Of a stretch of DNA of 64,000 bases, positions 1 through 10,800 are shown one piece after another. The DNA is from Owenia fusiformis (taxonomy: Eukaryota; Annelida; Polychaeta; Sabellida; Oweniidae): the NCBI GenBank assembly GCA_903813345.2, contig CAIIXF020000007.1:26771564-26835563 (forward strand). The letters are read 5' to 3'. Made by a program: the position numbers and the translations under genes. The notes beneath the pieces were generated by a model. It was not told the DNA's origin, ran no database searches, and saw only the letters and a list, made by a program, of their open reading frames with translations. Each line of letters opens with the position of its first letter. Within the stretch, counting starts at the first letter, position 1.

Positions 1-33
1 TGGAACTTCGTTGACATCATCAACACAGGTTTT

Positions 34-181
34 GATCAGAGTTTTGTAATTGTTCAATACTTCCTTCTGAAACCTCTGTTTTAAGTTTAGATGGTACTGG
101 CCCTATCGAGTGAAGTTGTACATAGTCGACACAATCAATGTCCCTCTTAGATGTCCTGGTAGGACTTTTTGAGTCTGCCAT
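34..181 (-). CDS. Possible short or partial ORF at window edge
   Basis: On the minus strand an ATG at 181 opens a 48-codon frame starting MADSKSPTRTSKRDIDC and ending at a TGA near 34. It is hydrophilic with no domain I recognise. It could be the first exon of a gene, or the start of a retrotransposon gag-like ORF, running off the left edge of the window. No splice donor is convincing. Chance occurrence is also possible. Confidence 0.15.
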
Positions 182-1781
182 TGTGGACTAGAATTCTGTG
201 TTTCAATTATGTATATAAACTGATAAATTAGACTGTTACTATCTGATGACTTCTTCAATTTGACTGACTGCTTTTGACTGTTTTTTGACTGACTGATTTT
301 GACTCGATTGAAAATTTGTCATGTTACTAATCAAAAGTCGGAAGGTACAGTAGATGCATAATTTTACGCAGGAATTCATTTTTCCCAATCGCGGAAAGTG
401 TCAAAGATTAAGAACATTGACACTTTAGAGAAATTACAGTGTTCTAAATAATTTTTCTGACTAATGGTCCTTTCATCGCTCGGGTACTCAGGAAAACTAC
501 TACTGCCGATTTCTAATATGATAATTTCAACTTACTTTGAGGGTATGACATAAAAGATGAACTTTTCTTCTAAAATTTGTATATTTCCTTGTTTAAATGG
601 ATACATCCATTTGTTATAATATTTTTTTATCAGTTCTAGTGAAAAATACATACAAAATATACATTATTCAATTACTTTTATGTCTTTATTTAGAAGGTGT
701 GAAATTTTGTCAGATGAATTTCATTTTTTGCATATTCACATCCGTGACAATAGTGGTAAAAAAAATTTTGAGCCTATGGGATCGACCAGGCGACCGTTGG
801 TCGGTCCCTTCGTTGGTCTGTCCGTCCATTGGTCCATCCGGACATCAACATTGGCCGCACAAATTAAAACTGCTATTCGGATTGAGTCATATCGACATTC
901 ATTTTATGCATATCCATAATGCCTATTTGACCTATCATCGCCATTTCCCAAGTTTGCCCGGTTTTCGAGAAATTGCTGATTTTGATGTCAAAAAGTCAAA
1001 TTTTCTGTAAATACTAGACACTTTGTTGAAGTAGAACTTTCAAATAACTTGTAGTAGTTGCTTTATATGCAACTTATGTCCTCTGAAGATTTCAAAGCTC
1101 TTGGAATTACAGTTTTTGGTGTTTACTCTATAAAATTTGACAAAAAGTAGGACTCGAAGAGATATTTGTAAATATATGAATGAATCATTAAGATCGGAAA
1201 TGTTAACTTGTGTCGGCAACACCCGTTTAAAGGATGTGGTGCAATAATTGGGATCAATTCCCCTACTTTGATTGTGAAAAATAAGACTATTAGCTAAAGA
1301 ATGAGACAGTCAATTACCTTCCTGAAGTTAGTAAAACATTCAACCTAACAGCACATAAACTGCTTGTTGCGTCAACCAGTGAGCATATTTTCACAATCAA
1401 AGTACTAGTCAGAAAAATCATTTGGAATACGAATACTGTAATACTCTCCATTTAGTCGAGTCTCTAGCCAATTACTCGCTGTGCGATCTTTGAATGAAGA
1501 CTTTTTTATTTACATATGTGCAAAAAACCAAACCAGAAAAACTAATCTTGCGGAGGGCCTACTCGAAAAATGGAAAATTGAAAAACGATTGAAATTTATT
1601 TCTAATAGATTCTGCTTCATGATGACAAAATAAAGATGATAGAGTGGGCCTTTTCGGTCATTAGTAGGCCTTTTTAGGCCTTGAAGAAAAATTTGGGCCC
1701 CCACTTATTGGTCCCCAGATCTGCCCCTGCTTTGTATTCGTTTGACTTCACTTCTTAAAAGAGAGCTCCGTCTTTACTCGG
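182..1781. other. Non-genic stretch with repeats
   Basis: No supported gene. The 780-850 interval has a GGTC/GTCCGTCC-rich patch of a type common in dispersed marine-invertebrate repeats. A short inverted pair lies near 1264-1281 and 1385-1402 (core TACTTTGATTGTGAAAA). The open frames here have no recognisable protein features. Confidence 0.4.
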
Positions 1782-2324
1782 TTACCCTACTATCACACCA
1801 AACTAGTTCTCACTACGTTCTCGAAAACGGGCTTCAACTGTGTACGAACGGACTGGACGTACTTAGAACCGTTTGGGGTCTATTTACAAACTTCATCGAA
1901 CGTCCTCGAACGGGTAGGTCTGCTAGAGCTTAGAACATGATCAAAATGTTCTCGTGGTAACTGCATTCTTCAAAACTGGTTTTAAACTGTGCGCGGTCTG
2001 TTTACGAACTTCATGGACTTTCCCGGACGGGGAATGTGATTTAGAATTTTGAATAGATTCAAAATTCGATGGCGACCATACCGTTCTGTAATCAGTCATG
2101 ATGACTTTCTAGACTAAGGGACGCGTTAAACGACGTTGCACACCGACGTGGTGCGACCTGAACGAACTGTGAATGAGATGGACGTATTGGAAACTGTTCG
2201 TGAACGAAGTAGCTAATTAATTTAGACATATTTCCCGACCACAGCCAGATTGAGCCCGTTTTACGACGTTTTCGTAGGACTGGCAAGAACGGGTAAGAAC
2301 TAGTTTGGTGTGATAGGGGGGTAA
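1782..2324. mobile_element. Non-autonomous terminal-inverted-repeat element
   Basis: The left end (TTACCC..., then ATCACACCAAACTAGTTCT) is repeated inverted at the right end, which closes at 2324 with GGGGGGTAA. The element is about 543 bp. Its interior has loose repeats of GAACGGG and TTAGAA and carries no transposase frame. It is best described as a MITE-like element. The superfamily cannot be assigned because no clear target-site duplication was recognised. Confidence 0.6.
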
Positions 2325-3060
2325 GTTTATAACTAGACTCTGTATGCAGGGTATTAATTTGGCTATTTCAGGATGAATTTTAGGCATGAATGAGTCTCCG
2401 CTGTATAAGTTTAATAATACAGTAAGACATGTTGTTAATGCTCTAATATGGAGACCAAATTATCAAAGAATCACCTTACAAACCAAGTATCGAATTTCAC
2501 ATGACTGTGTTCATGTGCTTCAAAACTCAGCTTACCAGGAAATAATGCATTTTAACATTTAATCAAATTAACAACAAGGAAGGTGAAGTACACAAGGGGG
2601 TACACAGTCTCGATGCAAGACTTAAAACTTACAAAACTTATATTATATGGATACATGTATGTTTAATTCAAACATGACCGTGCTCTATTCGAATTTCTCA
2701 ACCAATCAGAATGCAGCATAGCCAATATAGAACGTTCTCTAATTCTCCATAGATGCATGACCATGCTCTATTCAATCTGCAATTTGCATTGTTTTGAGTG
2801 ACGTCACATCTCAGCTGCACATCTGGGGCTCTGTCCGGGGATAGCTGTTCTTTTCTACTCCCTCCGTAACTACTGTAACTATTTAACTATGGCTGACTTC
2901 AAGTTATACACCGTATAAAATCAAAAACGGGGAGTAAAATAGAACAGCCCAAACAAATTCTAAAATTTTTCCGGCCGACTTCAGAATCTTGACAGCATGC
3001 GTATTCTTCCTTCATGCCCGCTCCACAGACACGGCTTTTACTAATTTTTATGTTTGAATC

Positions 3061-3232
3061 GGAATAAATAATGATAGGCCATTCAATATGGTGAAATTCA
3101 GCAAATTCAGCAAATTCGTTGGACAGAATGTTAGTACAAATGCACTCACCTTCGGTTCGTGCTTTGTACAACATTCTGTCCAACTCGTGCTGAATTTCAC
3201 CATATTGAATGGCCTATCATTATTTATTCCTT
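3061..3232. repeat. Foldback (hairpin) repeat, ~60-bp arms
   Basis: The segment GGAATAAATAATGATAGGCC... at 3061-3135 recurs as its reverse complement at 3170-3232. The arms include the Sau-like core CATTCAATATGGTGAAATTC. About 35 bp of spacer separates them. The left arm has an extra AAATTCAGC copy. The structure would form a long stem-loop. It contains no gene. Confidence 0.75.
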
Positions 3233-3510
3233 AAATATTAAAGAGCATATAGATCTAGGGAATTGTTTCTAAATGTCCACAATTAAACAAGAGCAAAATG
3301 AATTTCAGAAGGAAAAGACGTTAGTTCAAGTGAAAGGCAAATCAACATTTTCGTAATATTACAGTAGGTTTCATAATGTTCCAGTACTCACTGCACCTGT
3401 TATGTCAAGGTTAGAGTGACTGTAGCAGAGGAGCTTACTATCAAAATAAAGTATAAGTAGAACATAAGGTAAAATGACCAGAAGCATATGAGAGTTTAGA
3501 CTTCACAAGT

Positions 3511-4012
3511 CAGGCCCGTAGCCAGAGGGGGAGCTGGGGGAGCGGAAGCTCCCCCCCCTGGCCAGAAATTCTTTCAAAATCATGCAGTTTTTCACCATTC
3601 TGAGAATTTTTCGCATGATTTTTAGCCAAAATTGTGAAAAAGTTTCCCCCCCCCCTGGAAAAAAGCTCCCCCCCCCTGGTAAAAGCTGGCTACGGGCAAG
3701 CAAGTGAAGACAGAGTCTTTTTAGGGACTTTAGTGTATATGGATGAAGGACCCCCCCCCCCAACATATGTATTGAGATTTTGAGGTTTAATGAAGGTACA
3801 CCTCCAGGCCTATAGCCAGTCCTTGCCAAAAGGGTTCACTTATCAGAATTTATTAATTTATATTATTTATTAACAAAACTTGGCTCAAATTTGGCCCAAA
3901 ATTGAATGAAAAGTGCTCAGAATGGTGAAAAACTGCTTGATTTTGAAAGAATTTTTGGCCAAGGGGGAAGTCCCCCCAACCCTGTTTGCCACAGGCCTAC
4001 CCTCCCGCTAGC
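3511..4012. repeat. Two copies of a C-run-containing dispersed repeat
   Basis: Copy 1 (3511-3701) begins GGCCCGTAGCCAG and ends with the inverse, CTGGCTACGGGC. Between are several runs of 7-10 C and the core AAAATCATGCAGTTTTTCAC. Copy 2 (about 3800-4012) carries the same core in the opposite orientation. Related cores occur at 10178, 13838, 19440 and 28300. Confidence 0.6.
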
Positions 4013-4273
4013 AAATTCACCTCCTGTTTTAGGTATCATGATCTTATCTACATAATTAATTCCTGGGTCATGTTAATTTTATGCCTGCAACGATCTCTTC
4101 CTACTCATGAATAAAACCTACACTGCATGTTGTACAGTATATGCTATGCACTTGAAAGTTCAACTGTTCTTCTAGTTTAACCTTTCAGTCATATTGTTCC
4201 AAAAAATTTGTGATGGATCAAGATGGTTGGCAGTGCAATCCTTATTTTTACAGCTTTGCTTGGTGAGTTAAAT

Positions 4274-4406
4274 TGGTGACATATTGTTAGTCTCTAACTT
4301 TTTGTGGATGGGGTTCAGTGGTTGGTGTTCAGTGGTTGGAGTTCAGCAGTCAGCATCTGTAACAAATGGTATGTTGTGACATTTCGCATGTTAATGCCTT
4401 GTTGTT
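4274..4406 (+). repeat. GTGGTGACA dispersed element, copy 1
   Basis: Contains the ordered blocks GGTGACATATTGTTAG, CTAACTTTTTGTGGATG, CTGTAACAAATGG and GTTAATGCCTTGTTG shared by nine copies in this window. GTTCAGTGGTTGG is internally duplicated in this copy. Non-coding. Confidence 0.6.
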
Positions 4407-4680
4407 ACATTTAGACTAATTAGGAGGAGGAAAAAAGAAAGGCATGTTGCTTATGGAAAATATATTGGACACTTGTTGAGTGAAATAAACATAGAAAGGA
4501 GCTTGCACTGCTCTGAGTAGGGGCTAGGAGGGGAGGGGGAGATTTCACACGTGGGAAGATGATATTTTTGGCCCACTACTTCATAAGCTATAGGATCAGC
4601 CAATGTCTGAGCCACCATCAAATTATTTTGATCTCCGGTTCCTCATTTAAGCTGAATCTATATTTTTGAATCTTCTTTCA

Positions 4681-4812
4681 GTATGAAATCCTCTCATACC
4701 ACAATGAGGCCATGTTTGTGACATTTGTCGATACCATGAATGACTGAAGTGAGCTGAGCAGATGGAATGAAAGCTCTGAAAATAAATCTACAGTGAAATT
4801 TGAACAATCAAC
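4681..4812 (+). other. Probable 5' UTR exon of the GALNT11-like gene
   Basis: A CTTTCTTTCAG-type acceptor ends at 4680. The 132 bases up to the GALNT11 start have ATGs (4712 and 4736 region) followed closely by stops, so they would be short upstream ORFs. A candidate non-coding first exon ends at 4262, before a GTGAGT donor. This is inferred from splice consensus only. Confidence 0.4.
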
Positions 4813-7800
4813 ATGAGGCTAACATACAGATATTTTTGCTACGGTTCCATGTTTGCCTCAATTTCATGGCTAATCATGATCATGGCCTACTTTCATTACG
4901 ATTTTCACGATTGGTCACCGTCAAAATATATCCCAGATGAAGGATTCTCCAGAAGAGGGGGCCATCCAAAATTTCAGCCTCGTAATCGGGAGATCATCCA
5001 TTATGATATAGATGAAGATGCGCCAAAGACCGAAGAAGATAAAAAAGCCGAGATTGGTATTATACGTGACCCCAAAGACCAGAGGATAAGAAGTGAAGGT
5101 GAGTGCGAAAATGAAGTAAAAAATTCCGGTGACAGAATGAGCCATCAGGATATCACCAACGATTTGAGCTGGTGCTTTTATTACACCTAACATGGAACAT
5201 GCTAGTATAATACTTGTTTTTCAGTTTAATACATAGCCTTATGGCCAATGCACATGCAATGATAAATGAGGTGTATTATGTGTTTTATAGGTTACCATCA
5301 GTATGCGTTTAATCAGCTGATAAGTGATCGTATTGGTTTCCATAGAGATGTTCCAGACACCAGGAATCCAATGTAAGTACAAGAAATTAGAAAAGAGATT
5401 AGAGCACCATTAGAAAAGTTGGCGTGGCCATTTTTGATTTAAAAAAATCCGACCCATACAAGTTGTAAAATGGAAGAATAAATATAGGTTACTTGTATCC
5501 TCTATTTCTCATCCCCCCCCTTCTATCCCTAAAATTTAGATCAAGACAGAAATAGGTTTAGCAAGTCTTGCTTTCATGGTTATTATGTCACCATGCACCA
5601 CAAGTGGTAACATATTGTTGACTCTAACTTTTTTCCACAGTCGGTGTCTGGTATTTGGTGTTCGGCAATCAGTGCCTGTAACAAATGGCGGGTGGTGACA
5701 TTTTGCATGGTAATGCCTTGGCTGCATAGCCTTGCATCCTTAATCGAAGGATATTTCATTTTCCAGTGAAGCCCTTTGGTGAAGTATGAAATTACTGTGT
5801 CAATGTGTCAAGGCCAATGTTGCTCATCACTTGAGATAAAACTAACACTGTTCATACATCTGTAGAAAAATGCAGAAATTAATCAAGAAAAACAAACTAG
5901 TAATCCAAGTCAAGTCTTCAATTAAGTCTCTCCTGGCTTTGAGAAAGGAATCAAGAGATAACCTTGGATTATTTATTACCCTCTATGGAAGCTTTTGCAG
6001 TAATTGAACTTGATCTTTCTAAATCTTTGCTGATATTGGTTGGAGTTACACAGCATGTTTAATTGTTTTGTAACAAAGCATTTTTACAAAAAACCTCGCA
6101 ACAAAGGACTTTAGGTGTTACACAGATACAAAATCCATCGTTTGTTAATATGTTTCAGAACTAAGCAATTTAACCCTGCTGTTTAAGAGGTACCATGCCA
6201 TGAGATTTCTGCCATGGTTGGTTTAAAATGAATATAAGAGGTTATAATGCCCTCACCTTCATTGTAGCAACTGGGCTCTGCTTCCTGTTAAAATCTAAAA
6301 ATTACATGCCAACTTGTAAAAAATTGTTTACACCCTGTCAAAAAGGTGAATTATTGACATATTTTGACCTAATTAACGATTGGCATGGCACCTTGTTAAG
6401 AAAAAGGCCTTGTGAGAACACTGGGTCGTCTTAAGTTTTGCACTAAATTCTACTGATAATGAATTTCAGTAACTGCTTGTTGTTGGCCTTGTTAATTAAG
6501 CATACTTTTGAAAATGCTTTTTTGGGGAAAGGTTGAGCACATTTTGAGAAATATATGAGGCATGTTGAGCACATTTTGAGAAATATATGAGGCATGTTGA
6601 GCACATTTTGAGAAATATATGAGACATGTTGAGCACATTTTTAGAAATAAATGAGGCATGTTGAGCATATTTTGAGGAATATATGAGACATGTTGAGCAC
6701 ATTTTGAGGAATATATGAGACATGTTGAGCACATTTTGAGAAATGTATGAGGCATGTTGAGCACATTTTGAGAAATATATGAGGCATGTTGAGCACATTT
6801 TGAGGAATATATGAGACATGTTGAGCACATTTTTAGAAATAAATGAGGCATGTTGAGCACATTTTGAGAAATATATGAGGCATGTTGAGCACATTTTGAG
6901 GAATATATGAGACATGTTGAGCACATTTTGAGAAATGTATGAGGCATGTTGAGCACATTTTGAGAAATATATGAGGCATGTTGAGCACATTTTGAGAAAT
7001 ATATGAGGCATGTTGAGCACATTTTGAGAAATGTATGAGGCATGTTGAGCACATTTTGAGAAATATATGAGGCATGTTGAGCACATTTTGAGGAATATAT
7101 GAGACATGTTGAGCACATTTTGAGAAATATATGATTCATGTTGAGCACATTTTGAGAAATGTATGAGGCATGTTGAGCACGTTTTGAGAAATATATGAGG
7201 CATGTTGAGCACATTTTGAGAAATATATGAGACATGTTGAGCACATTTTTAGAAATAAATGAGGCATGTTGAGCACATTTTGAGAAATATATGAGGCATG
7301 TTGAGCACATTTTGAGATATATATGAGGCATGTTGAGCACATTTTGAGAAATATAAGAGGTATGTTGAGCACATATGAGAAATATATGAGGCATGTTGAG
7401 CACATCTTGAGAAATATATGAGGCATTTTGAGCAGATTTTGAGAAATATATGAGGCATGTTGAGTACATTTTGAGAAATATATGAGGCATGTTGTGCACA
7501 TTTTGAGAAATATATGAGGTATGTTGAGCACATTTTGAGAAATATATGAGGCATGTTGAGCACATTTTGAGAAATATATGAGGCATGTTGAGCACATTTT
7601 GAGGAATATATGAGACATGTTAAGCACATTTTGAGAAATGTATGAGACATGTTAAGCACATTTTGAGAAATGTATGAGGCATGTTGAGCACATTTTGAGA
7701 AATATATGAGGCATGTTGAGCACATTTTGAGGAATATATGAGGCATGTTGAGCACATTTTGAGAAATATATGAGGTATGAGAAACTTGAAATCAATATCC

Positions 7801-10800
7801 CCTCTATTTTTTTCCTAGAGTGAACTCAGCATCAAAAACTGGGAAACCAATGTTTTGACTGCCCTACTTAAAAATGTTATTTCAGATGTAAGCGACAAAT
7901 GTACCAATCTAACACTATACTACCCAAGGCCAGTATTGTAATATGCTTCTACAATGAAGCATGGTCTGCACTGATGCGAACCGTACATAGCATATTAGAC
8001 AGGACGCCACTTTATCTTATACATGAGATTATCCTGGTAGATGACTTCAGTGAACTAGGTACGCTTTTTTTTACATTTAAGTACATGTGAAGTTTATGTT
8101 AACCCTTCTTTTCTGTTTCTTAGACAAACAGGTTGGAGGAATACAAAATATGGAAAGATATGTGCCACAGTGTTAAAAAGTTAAATGAAAGGCATATTTG
8201 AACATCGATCTAAAAAATTATAATGTTAATTACATGAATGGTCGATAAAAAGTTTATAATTTTGATTCAATATACATGTACTGGAAGATCCTTCTAGTAT
8301 GTGATATTCCAGGCCTCATTATAAGTATATCTAGGCTTGCTTCACCCCCCCCCCCCTACTTCGACAACAGCTGTTGAAGTAGGTAGGGGGGGGGGTCCAG
8401 GGTCTTGAAGCAAAACTAAGGCTAAGAGATATCAGAATTGTATTTCTCTTTAAAATATAAGACTACTTGTGTAATTACAGATCACCTGAAAGAAAAACTT
8501 CAGGAATATGTGGATGAAAATCTACCACTTGTGAAGATAATACGCAACAAAAAACGTGAAGGTTTAATCAGAGCTAGGATTAATGGAGCCGACCATGCCA
8601 CTGGGCAGGTAAAATCTCCCCTCTGTCTGTCAAAGTTACACCTAACAGCAGCTACAACACATACATATAGTCTGATTGTTCCAAGATTGATAACTCACGA
8701 TTTGTCCCATATGTACTTAAGTGAGATATTGAAGCAGCTGTTTTAAGTCAAAATGATCATTGTAGGTTAGAATAAGCCATTGTATATGGAAAATGTACTC
8801 CCTTTAAACTATGTCATTAGAATCAATTTGAAACTAGGTGGAATACCAAAATGTTAATGATGATTCTAGTATAAAAGGAAGGGTTTAGATAGTAAGTTAA
8901 ATGTCATTATAAATCTTCATTTTTAGGTACTCATTTTCTTAGATAGTCACTGTGAAGTGAATACTCATTGGTTGGAGCCAATGCTACATAGAATACACCA
9001 AGATAAACGTATAGTTACTGTGCCAATTATAGACATTGTTGACCCCGACACATTTGAATATGAACCATCACCTCTCGTAAAGGGAGGCTTCAATTGGGGT
9101 ATGCATTACAGATGGGACAATATACCTATGGATCAACTCAAAACTAAAGCAGATATGGTCAAACCAATCAAGTTAGTAATTTTTGATTTTTGAGTAAAGT
9201 TCATGCGTTGATATATTGATAGATGTCGCCAGATGTAATGTATTTTGTCATTCTTAATTCCTCTCTGCCTTGTTATTGGCTATCAATTGGCTATCAATTT
9301 CTAATTTTTTCTTCAACATGTATTGTAATGACTTTAGTATGAATGAAATGTCCCTTGGTCTTCTGGTCTTGGATTGTGATATTGGTTCTTGAATGGTGGG
9401 GAGAAAGGGGGTATTAGACATTGTTTCTTTTCACGTTAGATCATGGTTTTGGGCTATATGGGGTTTGTTTTTCTTTACTGGTATGCACTTATGCAAATTA
9501 GTCAATGACATCACTTATTGGAAAGCACCCTACTGGAAATGAGCACTACCGTGGTAAATGATCAATATTGATCATATCAGAATATTGTTCCATGTTTTGC
9601 TGAAAAAAGTATATGTAATATGGTTATAGGCTTATTTCTACCATATCAGAAATGAGATGGTCTGGCAAGGAATATCCCTTTAAATCTGTTTGGAAAAACA
9701 TTTGCTTAAATTGGGAATGATCACATTAAATGACATTGATTATGTTGCATTGTATATTGTACTTTTGTACATTGTACTTTTTGTACATTTATTTGAATCA
9801 AATGTATGAAATCATCATATGTATTTTTGAATTTTAAAAGTAAATGAAATGTGTTGAAATTGAATTCCAGGTCCCCTACAATGGCTGGAGGTTTATTCGC
9901 AATGGATAGGGAATATTTTAACACACTAGGGAAGTATGATCCTGGTATGGATGTCTGGGGAGGGGAGAATCTCGAAATATCATTCAGGGTAGGTATATAG
10001 GCAAATACCTTTTCTAGCCCTATGTTGACTTGTTCATTGATCATACAAGGGGTGATCCATATATTCCATTCAATGTTAATAATCATAGTTATATCTTAAA
10101 TTAATTCAGATATAAGGTAACCATGGTAACCTTTATTAATGGTAGGCATTTCAGTTAAATTATAACATATATTAGCCAAATATGGCTAAAATCACTTGAG
10201 AAGTGCTCAAAATGGCGAAAAACTGCATGATTTTGAAAGGATTTTTGGTCTGCCCCCCCCCCCCCTGCTAACGGGCCTGCTAAATTCACTCTCCTAGCTT
10301 TTTCCTCAGGTGTATTTTGTCCAATCAATGAGCCATACATTTTACTTTCAGATCTGGATGTGTGGTGGTCAGCTAGAAATCATTCCATGCTCACGTGTAG
10401 GTCATATCTTCAGAAAGAGGCGTCCCTATGGCAACCCTACAGGCTTCGACACAATGACCAGAAACTCATTGCGTGTCATACATGTCTGGCTTGATGGTTA
10501 TAAGGTATATGTATATGCAGGCTATTATTCATCATCTTCTCAATCAATTACATTATGATGGGAAGGGCATAGGGCCCTAGATACAGGGTGTCCGGAAAAT
10601 AAAGATACAAATGCTCTAATTTCATTAGGTTTACATGTTGTGAGATAAAATTGCTACAGATTGTAGAATGACATTGTAACAATTTATCCTGCAACTGTCA
10701 TGACAAATTATTTCAAAATAAAAAAGTTATGGTTGTTATGGTAACAGGAGTCGCGGGTATGTGGAGCAGCGTCACAATTATGTTTTTTAATTCTTTTCTC

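Noticed and set aside
6492..7755. Long minus-strand open frames (up to 367 codons) rich in Cys, His and Ile
   Set aside because: They are produced by the 32-bp tandem repeat, which lacks minus-strand stops in every frame. There is no signal, splice site or domain, and the stretch lies within a GALNT11 intron.
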